A DNA stretch of 64,000 nt from a cyanobacterium PCC 7702 (GCA_000332255.1 KB235926.1:2148797-2212796), one strand, 5' to 3'; shown: positions 18,395 to 28,745, counted from the stretch's first letter. A program made the numbers and translations. Notes: a model not told the origin generated them from the sequence alone.

Positions 18395-20573
18395 ATGCCC
18401 ACAGTTGTTCTCGTTTTAGTTGAAGTGCTGATAGTTATTGGACTGTCTCGGCTAGTTGGGTTAGCATTCCGGCGGATCAATCAACCACTGGTGATTGGGG
18501 AAATTGTGGCTGGGATCATGCTCGGACCCTCTTTATTTGGTTGGGTTGCTCCAGAACTATCAGCCACCTTATTTCCAGCTCAAACAATTCCTTTTTTGAA
18601 TGTTCTATCTCAGGTAGGGCTGATATTTTTCATGTTTTTAGATCGGGCTGGAGTTAAATCCCAAGTACCTAAGCGGTAATTTAGAAGTGGCAGTTTTAAC
18701 TTCCCATGTCAGCATTTTAGTACCTTTTTCTCTGGGAACGCTGCTGGCAGTGCTAATTTATCCTTTGCTTTCTGATGCTAGCGTATCATTTACAGCCTTT
18801 GCCATGTTTTTAGGAGCTGCGATGTCTATTACCGCTTTCCCGGTACTGGCAAGAATTATTACTGAGAACAACTTACAGGGAACGCGGTTGGGAACGCTAG
18901 CGCTAACTTGTGCTGCTGTAGACGATGTCACGGCTTGGTGCGTGTTAGCAGTGGCAATCGCTGTAGCGCGTACGGGAAGCATCGCCAGTGCCTTTCCCAC
19001 CATTATCGCTAGTTTGGTATACATAGGCATAATGGTAACCCTGGGGCGAAATTTCCTGTCTCGCCTTGCTACCTACTACCGTCGCGTCGGACGTCTGAGC
19101 CAATTGGTTCTGGCTTTCATCTACATCGGGGTGGTCGCTTCCGCATTAATCACCGAACTAATTGGAATTCACCTGATCTTTGGGGCATTTTTACTAGGGG
19201 CGATCATGCCCAAAAATGCAGAATTAGTCAAAGAATTAGCGCTAAAAACAGAGGATTTTGTTTTAACGTTTCTTTTGCCAGTATTTTTTGCCTACAGTGG
19301 CTTGCGCACAGAAATTGGCTTGCTCAACAGTCCGGAATTGTGGATGCTGTGCGCCTTGGTCCTCGTAGTGGCGATCGCTGGTAAGTACGTTGGAACCTAT
19401 ATTGCAGCCAGAGTTAGCGGTATTGAAAAGCGAGAAGCTTCTGCTTTGGGTTGGCTGATGAACACTCGTGGCTTGACCGAACTGATAGTACTCAACATAG
19501 GCTTAGAATTAAAGGTCATTTCACCCCTACTGTTTACTATCCTAGTAATTATGGCCTTGGTCACAACATTTATGACCTCGCCGCTACTAGAGTGGACTTA
19601 TCCAAAAAAGCTTATTAGATTAAATGTAATAGAACCGGAAGCCGAAACTCCTGTAGAAACAGTTGCTGGTAACGAAGCTGTCAGTCGTCCTTACCGCATT
19701 TTGGTACCGGTGGCCAATCCGGAAAGCCAAAAAGGCCTGGTACAATTAGCAGTGGCGATCGCCTTCAACAACAAACAACCCGCTATTGTTAATCCCCTCA
19801 GCTTGATCGAACTCCAAGAAGACTACGCTTTTGAAAGCACCCCTGTAGAAGTAGATAAACTTATCCAACAACGCAGACTTCAATTAGAAGAATTGATACA
19901 ACGCTTAGAACCTCCAGCCGCAAGGGCTTGCGTACACCCTATTATTCGCGTCTCCCATAATGTTGCCCGGGAAACAGCCCAGATTGCGGCCCTCGAGCAA
20001 GCTGATTTAATTATTGTCGGATGGCACCGTCCAGCTTTTAGCAACAATCGCCTTGGTGGAAGAGTTGGTCAAATTTTAGCTACTGCTACTGTTGATGTTG
20101 CAGTGTTTGTAGACCGAGGGGAAGAACGCCTAGAAAGTTTGCTAGTTCCTTATTCTGCCAACATCCATGACGATTTAGCCCTGACTCTGGCCCTGCGACT
20201 GCTAGTAAACATTGACACTTGCCATTTAAGGTTGTTACGGGTAGTGTCGGAAAATCAAGTCAAAGAAGAGTTAAGCTACGAACTTCGTACACTTATGGAG
20301 CAACTACCCCAAAGCGTACGCGATCGCATAGACATCACAAGCGTTGAAGCTGCAGAACCAATGCAAGCTGTAGTAGCGGCCTCAGAAAGCACCGACCTGA
20401 CAATTGCTGGTGCAAGTCGCGCTTGGGGTATCGAACGCCAAACCCTAGGGAGATACACAGATGAACTAGCAATTCAGTGTCGTTCTTCCCTACTCATTAC
20501 TCGCCGTTACAGCCAAATCACCTCTCATTTGGCCTCGGTGCTAACTGAGATTAAGTCTGAAGTTACAAGTTAA
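18395..20573 (+). pseudogene. CPA2 cation/proton antiporter with USP domains, frameshifted near 18641
   Basis: The ATG at 18395 opens a typical antiporter start (INQPLVIGEIVAGIMLGPSL) but stops at 18679 after an off-frame tail, LDRAGVKSQVPKR. Dropping the G at 18641 restores FLIGLELNPKYLSGNLEVAV, the expected conserved loop, and joins the long frame that runs to 20573. The antiporter part includes LPVFFAYSGLRTEIGLL and LMNTRGLTELIVLN. The C-terminal 280 residues form two universal-stress-protein-like domains (ADLIIVGWHRPAF is one core). The second frame could reinitiate at GTG 18687, giving an N-terminally short protein. A sequencing error cannot be excluded. Confidence 0.85.
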
Positions 20574-20596
20574 CAACTCTAAACAAACACTTGCTT

Positions 20597-21136
20597 ATGC
20601 AACAACATTTTAACTTCAAATCTTTAATTTTTTACGCTATCGCCATTTCTTCTGTATTGGTGCTCTTCAAAACTGTAACCACCTATGGAGAAAAAAATCT
20701 CAAAGCCCCTCCCCAAATTAATACTCGCTACCTTCTACTACTGGCAGAAAAATTACCGGCCTGCAGGCAATTAGAGCCTTTAAGTTTAAATATTCATCAA
20801 TCAGGAATTTACTTAAGTGGGTTTTTATCTCCAGCCAATGCTCATACTCCTAAAAATTCCGCTGCTAACGAAATTAACCCATTTCTGAGCGGCAAATATC
20901 AAAATCAAACAGTAAACTTATCTGGACACGCTCCCGTTTCTGCACTTTGCGATCGCGCGCCTTTGCTACAAAAAACAAATTCCAATCATCAAAATTTTTC
21001 TACTTATCCAGTGAGATTAAACATGAAACTAGCACAGCAAAATCATCTCACCGGTCAAATCACTGTCAGTGGTTTTTCTCAAACGATCGCATTTACTGCT
21101 CAAGTAGCACCAACTGCAAAGGAATCTGAAAAATAA
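20597..21136 (+). CDS. Hypothetical protein with N-terminal membrane anchor
   Basis: 179 residues from ATG 20597 (an in-frame TTG lies two codons upstream). One hydrophobic segment (SLIFYAIAISSVLVLFKTV, about 9-27) suggests a signal anchor; the remainder is polar. I do not recognise a family. It starts 24 bp after the frameshifted antiporter ends, so co-transcription is likely and a periplasmic role linked to it is possible. Repeated LxGxxSxSGF-like beta elements (YLSGFLSPA, QITVSGFSQ) are seen near the middle and the end. Confidence 0.6.
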   Translation: MQQHFNFKSLIFYAIAISSVLVLFKTVTTYGEKNLKAPPQINTRYLLLLAEKLPACRQLEPLSLNIHQSGIYLSGFLSPANAHTPKNSAANEINPFLSGKYQNQTVNLSGHAPVSALCDRAPLLQKTNSNHQNFSTYPVRLNMKLAQQNHLTGQITVSGFSQTIAFTAQVAPTAKESEK

Positions 21137-21204
21137 AAAACCTCCAAAATAAAAGTAAGAGTCAAAAGCAGTTAATTGTGACTCTTGACTCCAACCCGGT
21201 GTAT

Positions 21205-21741
21205 CTAGAATCTCTCCGTTTCTATAGGAGGAGCAACTGCTCCCGGTTGGGTGATAAAGAAGTTTTTAGCAGCTTCGTTTTGATAAATACAATCAATATT
21301 CGGTTTTTCATTTAAATCGCCCGTATAACCAAAAGTATTCAAACGATTCTTACATTCTCTGACTTGCTCGCCCGTAACTAACTTGCGTTGCTCTAAAATA
21401 GCCCAGTTGTTAGTACGCAGTACACATCCCGGACGCATGCTGGGTTGAGCAACATAAACATTAAAAGGGTTAAGAGTCACAAACAGCCTGGTATCCATAA
21501 CCATAGCGCTAGCTCCATATTGCACGCAAATGTCTGGGTTTGGCGCTTTGGTGTCTATAAACTCGCGGGAAGCCACATTGGATGGTGAAAATGTAGCTGT
21601 AGAACTAAAGGCAATACCAATGCCAATTCCTAAGACAAATACCCCTCCTAAAATAGCAATGGTGGAGAAATTAAACACTGGAGATTGAAAAATAGAAGAT
21701 TTGGGAGCAGTAGCTGTTCTACCAGTAGATTTACGTCTCAT
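21205..21741 (-). CDS. DUF3172 family membrane-anchored protein
   Basis: 178 residues. A membrane helix at about 29-47 (IAILGGVFVLGIGIGIAFSS) is followed by a conserved block with ICVQYGASAMVMDTRLFVTL, and NPFNVYVAQPSMRPGCVLR, which I recognise as the cyanobacterial DUF3172 family. Four cysteines in the soluble part could form disulfides. The function is unknown. It is convergent with the hypothetical gene at 20.6-21.1 kb. Confidence 0.8.
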   Translation of the reverse strand: MRRKSTGRTATAPKSSIFQSPVFNFSTIAILGGVFVLGIGIGIAFSSTATFSPSNVASREFIDTKAPNPDICVQYGASAMVMDTRLFVTLNPFNVYVAQPSMRPGCVLRTNNWAILEQRKLVTGEQVRECKNRLNTFGYTGDLNEKPNIDCIYQNEAAKNFFITQPGAVAPPIETERF

Positions 21742-22549
21742 TTTCGTTTCATCAACTTTATACTTGGGAAAGCAAGTGGGTCTGTTTGCTCTCCATAATA
21801 TTAAGTATGCCGATTATTGTCTGTAGTTGCCTGCTGCAAGCTGAAAAATGTGCAGCACAGCATACTTACAAGGATTACTAAGCTATAACCACAACAATTA
21901 CATATTTTACTGCCGTCCGCTGCAGATAGCTCACTACTGCAACATTTTTTGCCCAAGCTTGAAACTACACTCCCAGTTAACATTGCCCTTTCTATGTTCG
22001 TACTTAGTCCCTATCTTACCCTGACTCTATATGTGTTTGATTGCAAAGGTTCAATGCTGTAAGTTTCACACCAGATTGCAGACCGCAACTGTAAAATTGC
22101 TAATTGTGAAGTTTGTTTACTATCTGGCTAATTGTTCGTTAGTTTTTAGAATTTATAACTAAGTCATTGATTGATTTTCTCAAAAAAAATTGTAGTTTCA
22201 GCTATCCTTTTCCGAAAGCCAAGAATTTTTCGGTCTGCGCAAATCGCCATTTACAAATTATTATTTCATTTTGTCATCTTGATATAAAAAGAAATTTTTG
22301 GAAGCCACATTATCTGTAATTTGGAAATATAAAGGTAAGCATTTAATTGAAAGAAAAATAGGTAAAAAATCAGTAGGATATCTAAAATATTAACTTCCCA
22401 AAGTTAGTAGACCAAAAAGTTTTGCTTTCGAATAAATAGTTTTTACAAATTGGTCTGGATGTGATTCCAAGTATAAGTGTTGAACAAATTGGTTTGAGGA
22501 CAGCGTGGTATTTCTATTTTGTGGCTTGCAAGTATGGGTACAATTTCAT
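21742..22549. other. AT-rich intergenic region between DUF3172 and ndhN
   Basis: About 860 bp in total to the ndhN stop, rich in A and T, with no ORF that has both a ribosome site and recognisable sequence. It should contain the DUF3172 promoter at its left end. A Cys-rich 60-codon frame on the minus strand at 21801-21983 was considered and not accepted. Confidence 0.4.
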
Positions 22550-22595
22550 CATTAGTCCTTGGGGTCCTTAGAAGCCGAACCGCAAAGGACTAATG
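22550..22595. terminator. Perfect 11-bp inverted repeat after ndhN
   Basis: CATTAGTCCTT at 22550-22560 pairs with AAGGACTAATG at 22585-22595 around a 24-nt loop. It lies 10 bp beyond the ndhN stop on the minus strand. There is no U-tract, so it may act as an mRNA 3' hairpin and not as an intrinsic terminator. Confidence 0.45.
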
Positions 22596-22604
22596 AATGA
22601 AAAG

Positions 22605-23081
22605 TTAACTAGCTAATAAAGTCTTTTCCAACGGCGTCCACCGAAAAACGCGATCGCCACCCCTCTCAATCACCACTTTCACCTGTGATTCCAATTTAGG
22701 CAAATTCACCAAATACTCAACTTCTTCATCAGCCAGTATGTGTCCTTCAATCAGCCACAACACTAATCCCTTAGATTGCGGTGGTAATTGTTCGAGTTGG
22801 TAATTGACAATTGGAGGCACGTAGTAAACGTAACCTACTGCCGCACTTGTTGCGGTAGTTTTTTTCCCCAAGTGCGGAGGTCTCACGCCGTGAACTTTTG
22901 TGAGATAGGAAGCTACATCTCCCAACCCTCTTGCACTCATGTGCAGCGTAACGTAGCCTGCTGCACGCAACCGGCGTCTGTACCTACCTTCGAAACCGCC
23001 TTCTAAAGGCACGTAGACACCAAGAGCGCCATGTTTTTCCAAATCGCGAATAAAAGTGTTACCAGTGGTAATTAGTGCCAT
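22605..23081 (-). CDS. ndhN: NAD(P)H-quinone oxidoreductase subunit N
   Basis: 158 residues, the family's usual length. NdhN is a stromal/cytosolic-side subunit specific to the cyanobacterial and chloroplast NDH-1 complex, in the arm that meets ferredoxin. Recognisable segments are ALITTGNTFIRDLEKHGALG, GGFEGRYRRRLRAAGY, LGDVASYLTKVHGVRPPHLG and VLWLIEGHILADEEVEYL. The hydrophilic sequence has no signal peptide. It stands alone on the minus strand, divergent from the ribosomal cluster. A second subunit specific to this complex, ndhS, lies at 47.7 kb. Confidence 0.95.
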   Translation of the reverse strand: MALITTGNTFIRDLEKHGALGVYVPLEGGFEGRYRRRLRAAGYVTLHMSARGLGDVASYLTKVHGVRPPHLGKKTTATSAAVGYVYYVPPIVNYQLEQLPPQSKGLVLWLIEGHILADEEVEYLVNLPKLESQVKVVIERGGDRVFRWTPLEKTLLAS

Positions 23082-23884
23082 AGATTTTCGTCCTATCCCA
23101 CTTAGATATCTCTATTATTTAACCTTCGTCGTTACATTAAGTTACACGATTAACATATAGGATAGATTAACTTTATCTATACCTCCTTTCTCAGTTAGGG
23201 TTAGTGGTCTCCATCGCTCTTGTCGTCTGCCTGTTTCTAGCCTGGAGAAAATTCTAGACAAAATACAAATGGTTGATCTATAGTATTAGATCGTGACCAA
23301 TTATTTATGCACTTGCTATTGCCCCTGCTAGCAGCTTTAGCATCCAAGTTGCGATGACTAAACTCCACTGGAGAAAGTCTAGGTAGGGCCGATAACAAAA
23401 CGGCAAGCTATGAAAGTTTAGGTCAACAAACAACCCGACAATTTTCCAATTTTCCTCTTAACCAAATCCTGGAAACCAGGGTGAGATAAAAGAGGTAAAA
23501 ACTAAGCAGTAATGTTGTTTATGTAACATTGCGTCAGCCTTAGTCACAGGATACTGGGTAGATTTGCCTGTCTGCCTAAGTCCCGCTCAAACCAGAAAGT
23601 GCCAGAGCAATTGCTTAACTAAAAGTATTGCTGCACGAAGCGCAAAGCTCCAAGGCCTTGCATGAAACCAAAAATAATTCCTTCCAAACGGGAAAACAAT
23701 TTTGGCTGTTCTGGTGACGAATAAGTAAATTGAAGTGGATTCACCAAACAGTAAAGGGCGCTTGGTGACAAACCGAGAAGTTAAAACCGCTAATACCTAA
23801 GCTATTTTTGACTTCGCAGGAGGTCTGCTGCCAAAGCGTCTGGAAGAATCCTATTTCCAAGCAAACAAAAAGGAGCCAGTAACT
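23082..23884. other. Leader region between ndhN and the ribosomal cluster
   Basis: About 800 bp without a supported gene. Near the ndhN side, ATAGAT-taacttt-ATCTAT forms a short hairpin (around 23162-23180). Further on, GCCG-ataacaaaa-CGGC near 23378-23394 is a small stem. The length suggests that the ribosomal operon has its own long 5' leader, where promoter and any ribosomal-protein feedback site should lie; I cannot place a -10/-35 pair firmly. Confidence 0.4.
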
Positions 23885-24520
23885 GTGTCTGTAGGTATTC
23901 TCGGCACAAAACTGGGTATGACCCAAATATTTAGCGATGAAGGAGTAGCCATTCCTGTCACCGTTATTCAAGTAGGGCCATGCACAGTTACTCAAATAAA
24001 AACAAAACAGACCGACGGTTACTCCGCCATCCAAGTAGGCTATGGCGAAGTGAAGCCAAAAGCGCTCAACAAGCCACTGTTAGGTCATTTAGCTAAATCA
24101 TCTGCTCCACCGTTGCGTTATTTACGGGAATATCGTACAGACAATGCAAGCGATTATTCCCTAGGTCAACAAATCAAGGCAGATATTTTCAGCGTCGGTC
24201 AAATAGTAGATGTCATAGGTACTAGTATCGGTCGCGGTTTCGCTGGAAACCAAAAACGCAATAATTTCGGTCGCGGGCCGATGTCGCATGGTTCTAAAAA
24301 TCACAGAGCACCTGGTTCTATAGGTGCTGGGACAACACCCGGTCGCGTCTATCCAGGTAAAAGAGCACCGGGGCGTTTGGGAGGTAGCCGCGTGACAATT
24401 AAGAAATTAACTGTAGTGCGAGTCGACCCGGAACGCAACATATTGCTAATCAAGGGAGCCGTTCCTGGCAAACCAGGAGGCTTGCTAAATATTGTGCCTG
24501 CAAAGAAAGTTGGTAAGTAG
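23885..24520 (+). CDS. rplC: Ribosomal protein uL3
   Basis: 211 residues with a GTG start after AAAGGAGCC. An early-assembly 50S protein that reaches the peptidyl-transferase centre. The N-terminus [15 protein letters not shown] and the extended loop [20 protein letters not shown] are diagnostic. It is the first gene of the cluster; rpsJ and the str genes usually found before it in other bacteria are absent here. A 75-bp spacer with AACTAAC-type heptamers separates it from rplD. Confidence 0.97.
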   Translation: MSVGILGTKLGMTQIFSDEGVAIPVTVIQVGPCTVTQIKTKQTDGYSAIQVGYGEVKPKALNKPLLGHLAKSSAPPLRYLREYRTDNASDYSLGQQIKADIFSVGQIVDVIGTSIGRGFAGNQKRNNFGRGPMSHGSKNHRAPGSIGAGTTPGRVYPGKRAPGRLGGSRVTIKKLTVVRVDPERNILLIKGAVPGKPGGLLNIVPAKKVGK

Positions 24521-24544
24521 TTGGTGAGGGAGTGGAAAACTGAC

Positions 24545-24573
24545 GACTAACAACTAACAACCGAACAACTAAC
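24545..24573. repeat. Heptanucleotide repeat in rplC-rplD spacer
   Basis: GACTAAC, AACTAAC, AACCGAAC and AACTAAC follow one another, a degenerate short tandem repeat of the kind common in filamentous cyanobacterial spacers. Confidence 0.6.
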
Positions 24574-24595
24574 AATTCTTTTAAAGGACACAAAA

Positions 24596-25228
24596 ATGGT
24601 TGAATGTGCAGTCAAAAATTGGCAAGGAGAACAAATCGGGCAAAAAAGCTTCGAGTTGCGGGTTGCCAGGGAAGAAACAGCGGCTCACGTTGTACATCGG
24701 GCCTTGGTTATGCAATTGACCAATGCTCGTCGGGGAACAGCAAATACAAAAACTCGCGCGGAAGTAAGAGGCGGCGGTCGCAAACCTTGGCGACAAAAAG
24801 GTACTGGTCGGGCGCGTGCAGGTTCTATTCGTTCGCCCCTCTGGCGTGGGGGTGGTGTTATCTTCGGACCCAAACCCAGGGAATATAACTTGAACATGAA
24901 CCGCAAAGAGCGGCGTTTGGCACTGCGAACAGCTTTTATGAGTCGCGCCGACGACTTGATCGTCGTAGAAGATTTCAGCGAGCAGCTACCGCGTCCTAAA
25001 ACCAAAGAATTGGTATCGGCGATCGCCCGTTGGGGCTCTCATCCAGAACAAAAAACCTTATTAATTACGTCCACTCCCAACGAAAACGTATATTTGTCAG
25101 CCCGGAACGTGGAGAATTTAAAGCTAATTTATGCAGACGGACTCAATGTCTACGACTTGCTCAACGCTGACAAAATCATAGTCACCGCATCAGCTTTAGA
25201 AAAAATTCAGGAGGTCTACAGTGACTAA
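24596..25228 (+). CDS. rplD: Ribosomal protein uL4
   Basis: 210 residues. A 23S rRNA-binding protein that lines the exit tunnel, and in Enterobacteria represses its own operon. The tunnel loop is visible as [20 protein letters not shown] with [16 protein letters not shown] ribosome site AAAGGA lies 13 bp upstream. Its TAA overlaps the start of rplW by 8 bp, so the two are translationally coupled. Confidence 0.97.
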   Translation: MVECAVKNWQGEQIGQKSFELRVAREETAAHVVHRALVMQLTNARRGTANTKTRAEVRGGGRKPWRQKGTGRARAGSIRSPLWRGGGVIFGPKPREYNLNMNRKERRLALRTAFMSRADDLIVVEDFSEQLPRPKTKELVSAIARWGSHPEQKTLLITSTPNENVYLSARNVENLKLIYADGLNVYDLLNADKIIVTASALEKIQEVYSD

Positions 25229-25535
25229 ATTTGACCTTCGCAAGCTTCCTGATATAGTGCATCGCCCCATTGTCACAGAAAAGGCAACAATGCTGATGGA
25301 GAAAAATCAATACACCTTTGAAGTGATTCCAAAAGCAACCAAGCCAGAAATCAAAGCGGCGATTGAAAGTTTGTTTGATGTCAAAGTCACACAGGTAAAC
25401 ACCATGAATCCACCTCGCAAAAAAAAGCGCGTTGGTAGATTTGTTGGTTTCAAGCCCCAATACAAGCGAGCCATTGTCACGGTGGCGGCTGGGGATGCAC
25501 AAAAGATCAGACAAGTTTTATTCCCAGAGGTTTAA
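25221..25535 (+). CDS. rplW: Ribosomal protein uL23
   Basis: 104 residues with a GTG start inside the rplD end; CAGGAGG precedes it. uL23 sits at the tunnel exit and docks trigger factor and SRP. Family blocks are [35 protein letters not shown] and [20 protein letters not shown]. It is followed 6 bp later by rplB. Confidence 0.96.
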   Translation: MTKFDLRKLPDIVHRPIVTEKATMLMEKNQYTFEVIPKATKPEIKAAIESLFDVKVTQVNTMNPPRKKKRVGRFVGFKPQYKRAIVTVAAGDAQKIRQVLFPEV

Positions 25536-25541
25536 GACAAA

Positions 25542-26405
25542 ATGGGTACTCGTTCCTATCGCCCCTATACCCCCAGTACTCGCCACACGATCGTATCCGA
25601 CTTTGCGGAAATCACTAAAACAGAGCCGGAAAAGTCCCTAGTAGTATTTAAACACCGCCGCAAGGGAAGAAACAATCAAGGCCGCATCACCAGTCGTTTC
25701 CGAGGGGGCGGACACAAGCGCCTTTACCGCATTATCGACTTCAAACGAGACAAGCGCAACATTCCTGCCAAAGTAGCAGCAATTGAATACGACCCCAACC
25801 GTAACGCTCGTATAGCCCTTTTGCACTATCAAGACGGTGAAAAGCGTTACATCCTTCAGCCCAACGGTTTAAAAGTAGGCGCAACGGTGATTGCTGGTGC
25901 TGATGTTCCCATAGAAGATGGCAACGCCTTGCCACTAGCGAACATTCCTTTAGGCACAAACGTTCATAATGTGGAACTAACAGCCGGTAAAGGTGGCCAA
26001 ATTGTTCGCGCTGCAGGAGCAACAGCTCAAGTAGTGGCAAAAGAAGGTAACTACGTTACTCTCAAATTACCTTCAGGAGAAGTTCGAATGGTAAGGCGAG
26101 AGTGCTACGCTACCATCGGACAAGTAGGTAACTTAGATGCCAGAAATTTGAGTCTTGGTAAAGCTGGTAGAAATCGCTGGAAAGGCCGCCGTCCCCATGT
26201 TAGAGGTAGCGCCATGAACCCAGTCGATCACCCCCACGGTGGTGGAGAAGGACGGGCTCCTATTGGCAGACCCGGTCCTGTTACCCCTTGGGGTAAACCA
26301 GCACTAGGTATGAAGACACGCAAACCTAACAAACCAAGTAATAAATTAATTGTGCGCCGCCGCCGCAAGTCTTCCAAGCGCGGTCGCGGTGGTCGGGAAA
26401 GTTAA
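25542..26405 (+). CDS. rplB: Ribosomal protein uL2
   Basis: 287 residues, full length. uL2 is required for subunit association and peptidyl transfer. The conserved C-terminal segment [18 protein letters not shown], with the essential His of HPHGGGEG, is intact, and [18 protein letters not shown] marks the N-terminal rRNA-binding part. It begins 6 bp after rplW. Confidence 0.98.
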   Translation: MGTRSYRPYTPSTRHTIVSDFAEITKTEPEKSLVVFKHRRKGRNNQGRITSRFRGGGHKRLYRIIDFKRDKRNIPAKVAAIEYDPNRNARIALLHYQDGEKRYILQPNGLKVGATVIAGADVPIEDGNALPLANIPLGTNVHNVELTAGKGGQIVRAAGATAQVVAKEGNYVTLKLPSGEVRMVRRECYATIGQVGNLDARNLSLGKAGRNRWKGRRPHVRGSAMNPVDHPHGGGEGRAPIGRPGPVTPWGKPALGMKTRKPNKPSNKLIVRRRRKSSKRGRGGRES

Positions 26406-26459
26406 CAGCTAGTTACTAGCTTTGAGCAACCATTCACTGAATGAGCAATTCCTACACCT

Positions 26460-26735
26460 ATGGGTCGTTCTCTAAAAAAAGGTCCTTTTGTTGCAGACCA
26501 TTTGCTGAAAAAAATTGAAAAGCTCAACCAGAGCAATAAAAAAGAAGTGATCAAAACTTGGTCGCGAGCATCTACAATTTTGCCTGAAATGGTAGGTCAC
26601 ACCATTGCTGTTCACAATGGGCGCCAGCACGTACCCATTTACATCAGCGACCAAATGGTAGGACACAAACTGGGCGAATTCGCTCCTACTCGCACCTTTA
26701 GAGGTCACGCCAAAGATAAAAAAGCAGGGAGATAG
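26460..26735 (+). CDS. rpsS: Ribosomal protein uS19
   Basis: 91 residues, the normal size. It binds the 30S head together with uS13. The start [19 protein letters not shown] and the end [17 protein letters not shown] are diagnostic. A 54-bp gap separates it from rplB. A palindromic repeat begins at its stop codon. Confidence 0.97.
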   Translation: MGRSLKKGPFVADHLLKKIEKLNQSNKKEVIKTWSRASTILPEMVGHTIAVHNGRQHVPIYISDQMVGHKLGEFAPTRTFRGHAKDKKAGR

Positions 26736-26773
26736 TTATTAGTTAGTAGATAGCGGCTAACAGCTAATAACTA
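26733..26773. repeat. Perfect 10-bp inverted repeat in rpsS-rplV spacer
   Basis: TAGTTATTAG at 26733-26742 pairs with CTAATAACTA at 26764-26773. The left arm starts on the rpsS stop codon. The loop (TTAGTAGATAGC...) contains more TTAGT motifs. It is not followed by a T-run and lies inside the operon. Confidence 0.65.
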
Positions 26774-26794
26774 CTAACCAAAATGGAGAAAACT

Positions 26795-27157
26795 ATGGCT
26801 ACCGATACCATTAATAAAGAAGTAAGAGCGATCGCCCGTTACATACGCATGTCTCCCTACAAAGTGCGGCGAGTGCTGGACCAAATTCGCGGGCGTTCCT
26901 ACCGAGAAGCACTAATTCTTCTAGAATTCATGCCCTACAGAGCCTGCGAACCAGTTTTGACGTTGCTCAGAAGTGCTGCTGCTAATGCCGAGCACAATGC
27001 AGGACTAGACCGGGCTGAATTGGTAATTACAAAAGCCTATGCGGACCAAGGACCAGTGCTAAAGCGCTTCCAACCAAGGGCACAAGGACGTGCGTACCAA
27101 ATTCGCAAACCAACGTGTCACATTACCATAGCTGTAGCTCCAAAAGCAGCTGAATAA
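26795..27157 (+). CDS. rplV: Ribosomal protein uL22
   Basis: 120 residues from ATG 26795; an in-frame ATG at 26783 overlaps the ribosome site TGGAGAAA and is less likely. uL22 lines the tunnel with uL4. The body shows [20 protein letters not shown] and the tunnel loop [20 protein letters not shown]. It has no unusual insertions. Confidence 0.96.
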   Translation: MATDTINKEVRAIARYIRMSPYKVRRVLDQIRGRSYREALILLEFMPYRACEPVLTLLRSAAANAEHNAGLDRAELVITKAYADQGPVLKRFQPRAQGRAYQIRKPTCHITIAVAPKAAE

Positions 27158-27210
27158 CCACGCCTACATTAAAAATTGCTGACAAAAAGAAATTGCAAGA
27201 GGAAGCACTC

Positions 27211-27966
27211 GTGGGACAAAAAATACATCCAGTTGGTTTTCGCTTGGGAATTACCCAAGAACACCAATCCCGTTGGTTTGCTGACCCCAGCCGTTATCCA
27301 GAACTTTTACAAGAAGACCACAAACTCCGCCAATACATCGAAGAAAAGCTGGGTAGATATGCCCAAAACAACGCCGGTATTTCTGAAGTACGGATCGAGC
27401 GCAAAGCAGACCAAATCGATCTAGAAGTACGTACGGCCAGACCAGGTGTAGTCGTAGGTCGGGGCGGACAAGGTATTGAAGCACTGCGCACCGGTCTCCA
27501 ACAAATGTTGGGCAACAATCGCCAAATTCGCATCAACGTCGTTGAAGTACAGCGCGTTGACGCCGATGCTTACCTGATTGCCGAATACATTGCTCAACAA
27601 CTAGAGCGCCGTGTTTCCTTCCGACGCGTAGTACGGCAAGCAATCCAGCGTGCCCAACGTGCTGGCGTACAAGGTATAAAAGTTCAAGTCAGCGGTCGTC
27701 TCAACGGCGCAGAAATCGCCAGAACCGAGTGGACTCGTGAAGGAAGAGTACCCCTGCATACATTACGGGCCGATATCGACTACGCTTACTGCACCGCGAA
27801 AACAGTCTACGGAATTCTCGGTGTCAAAGTATGGGTATTTAAAGGAGAAATTATTCCCGGTCAGGATGAAACCCCTCCTCCGACAAGCACACGGGAACGC
27901 GAACCACGACGCCGCCAACAACAGCGCCGTCGCCAGCAATTTGAAGACCGCTCCAATGAAGGATAA
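27211..27966 (+). CDS. rpsC: Ribosomal protein uS3
   Basis: 251 residues from GTG 27211. The start was chosen because AGAGGAAG lies just before it and the family begins with [13 protein letters not shown]; an upstream TTG at 27193 would add six residues. The KH domain holds [14 protein letters not shown] (a GxxG motif), and the C-terminal half has [20 protein letters not shown]. The C-terminus is extended by an Arg/Gln-rich tail (RERE, RRRQQ), as in several cyanobacteria. uS3 helps form the mRNA entry channel. Confidence 0.96.
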   Translation: MGQKIHPVGFRLGITQEHQSRWFADPSRYPELLQEDHKLRQYIEEKLGRYAQNNAGISEVRIERKADQIDLEVRTARPGVVVGRGGQGIEALRTGLQQMLGNNRQIRINVVEVQRVDADAYLIAEYIAQQLERRVSFRRVVRQAIQRAQRAGVQGIKVQVSGRLNGAEIARTEWTREGRVPLHTLRADIDYAYCTAKTVYGILGVKVWVFKGEIIPGQDETPPPTSTREREPRRRQQQRRRQQFEDRSNEG

Positions 27967-28075
27967 ACACGGAACTGGGGATTGGGAAATTCTGGAGGGG
28001 ACATCCCACCCAGCCCCTAACTAAATCCTCGCTCCCCAATCCAAATCCTCAATTACTAATTCCCAATACCTAACC
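27967..28075. repeat. Spacer with GGATTGGG/CCCAATCC inverted repeat
   Basis: GGATTGGG at 27979-27986 can pair with CCCAATCC at 28035-28042 across a GC-richer middle. Such GGGATTGGG-type filler is frequent in cyanobacterial spacers. No ORF is present. Confidence 0.5.
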
Positions 28076-28495
28076 ATGCTAAGTCCTAGAAGAACCAAAT
28101 TCCGCAAACAGCAACGCGGACGAATGAAGGGTCTTGCCACCAGTGGTAATACTCTTAACTTTGGCGATTTTGCTCTCCAAGCTCAAGAACCAGCTTGGAT
28201 TACTGCTCGTCAGATAGAAGCTTCTCGTCGAGCGATGACCCGTTACATTCGCAGGGGCGGAAAAATCTGGATTCGCATTTTCCCGGATAAGCCTGTCACA
28301 ATGCGTCCGGCAGAAACCCGAATGGGTTCTGGTAAGGGTTCGCCTGAATACTGGGTAGCAGTAGTCAAACCCGGGCGAATTTTGTTTGAGATCGCCGGCG
28401 TACCCGAAGAAATCGCTCGCGAAGCAATGCGTCTGGCCGCTTACAAGCTGCCGATCAAAACCAAGTTCATTTCACGCTCCGAGCAGGAGACCTAA
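28076..28495 (+). CDS. rplP: Ribosomal protein uL16
   Basis: 139 residues. uL16 organises the tRNA accommodation corridor. [18 protein letters not shown] at the start and [20 protein letters not shown] in the middle are diagnostic. It is separated from rpsC by 109 bp of repeat-type spacer and lies 10 bp before rpmC. Confidence 0.97.
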   Translation: MLSPRRTKFRKQQRGRMKGLATSGNTLNFGDFALQAQEPAWITARQIEASRRAMTRYIRRGGKIWIRIFPDKPVTMRPAETRMGSGKGSPEYWVAVVKPGRILFEIAGVPEEIAREAMRLAAYKLPIKTKFISRSEQET

Positions 28496-28505
28496 GGAGT
28501 AGGTT

Positions 28506-28739
28506 ATGCCTCTTCCCAAAATATCAGAAGCAAGAGAATTAACGGACGAACAACTGACAGAGGAAATTATTGCCGTTAAAAAGCAGCTGTTTCAATTACG
28601 CTTGCAAAAAGCAACAAGGCAATTGGACAAACCTCATCTGTTTCGCCACACTCGACACCGCCTTGCCCAACTAATGACAGTAGAAGCAGAGCGCCAGCGG
28701 CAACAAGCAAGTCAGTATGCTAAACAACAAAAGGAGTAG
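28506..28739 (+). CDS. rpmC: Ribosomal protein uL29
   Basis: 77 residues, a two-helix protein at the tunnel exit. Helices are DEQLTEEIIAVKKQLFQLRL and RHTRHRLAQLMTVEAERQRQ. The ribosome site AAGGAG precedes the ATG. It ends with a Gln-rich stretch. Confidence 0.95.
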   Translation: MPLPKISEARELTDEQLTEEIIAVKKQLFQLRLQKATRQLDKPHLFRHTRHRLAQLMTVEAERQRQQASQYAKQQKE

Positions 28740-28745
28740 AAGCAT

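Noticed and set aside
21801-21983. Cys-rich 60-codon frame on the minus strand
   Set aside because: The frame has six Cys and a hydrophobic patch, but only a weak AAGGG before the ATG, and no family I know. Its neighbours give no context.
23082-23140. NtcA-type GTA-N8-TAC site before ndhN
   Set aside because: GTTACATTAAGTTAC in this area does not satisfy the spacing.
24685-25005. 106-codon antisense frame inside rplD
   Set aside because: A shadow of the well-conserved rplD gene; its Pro/Arg-rich composition reflects the opposite strand.
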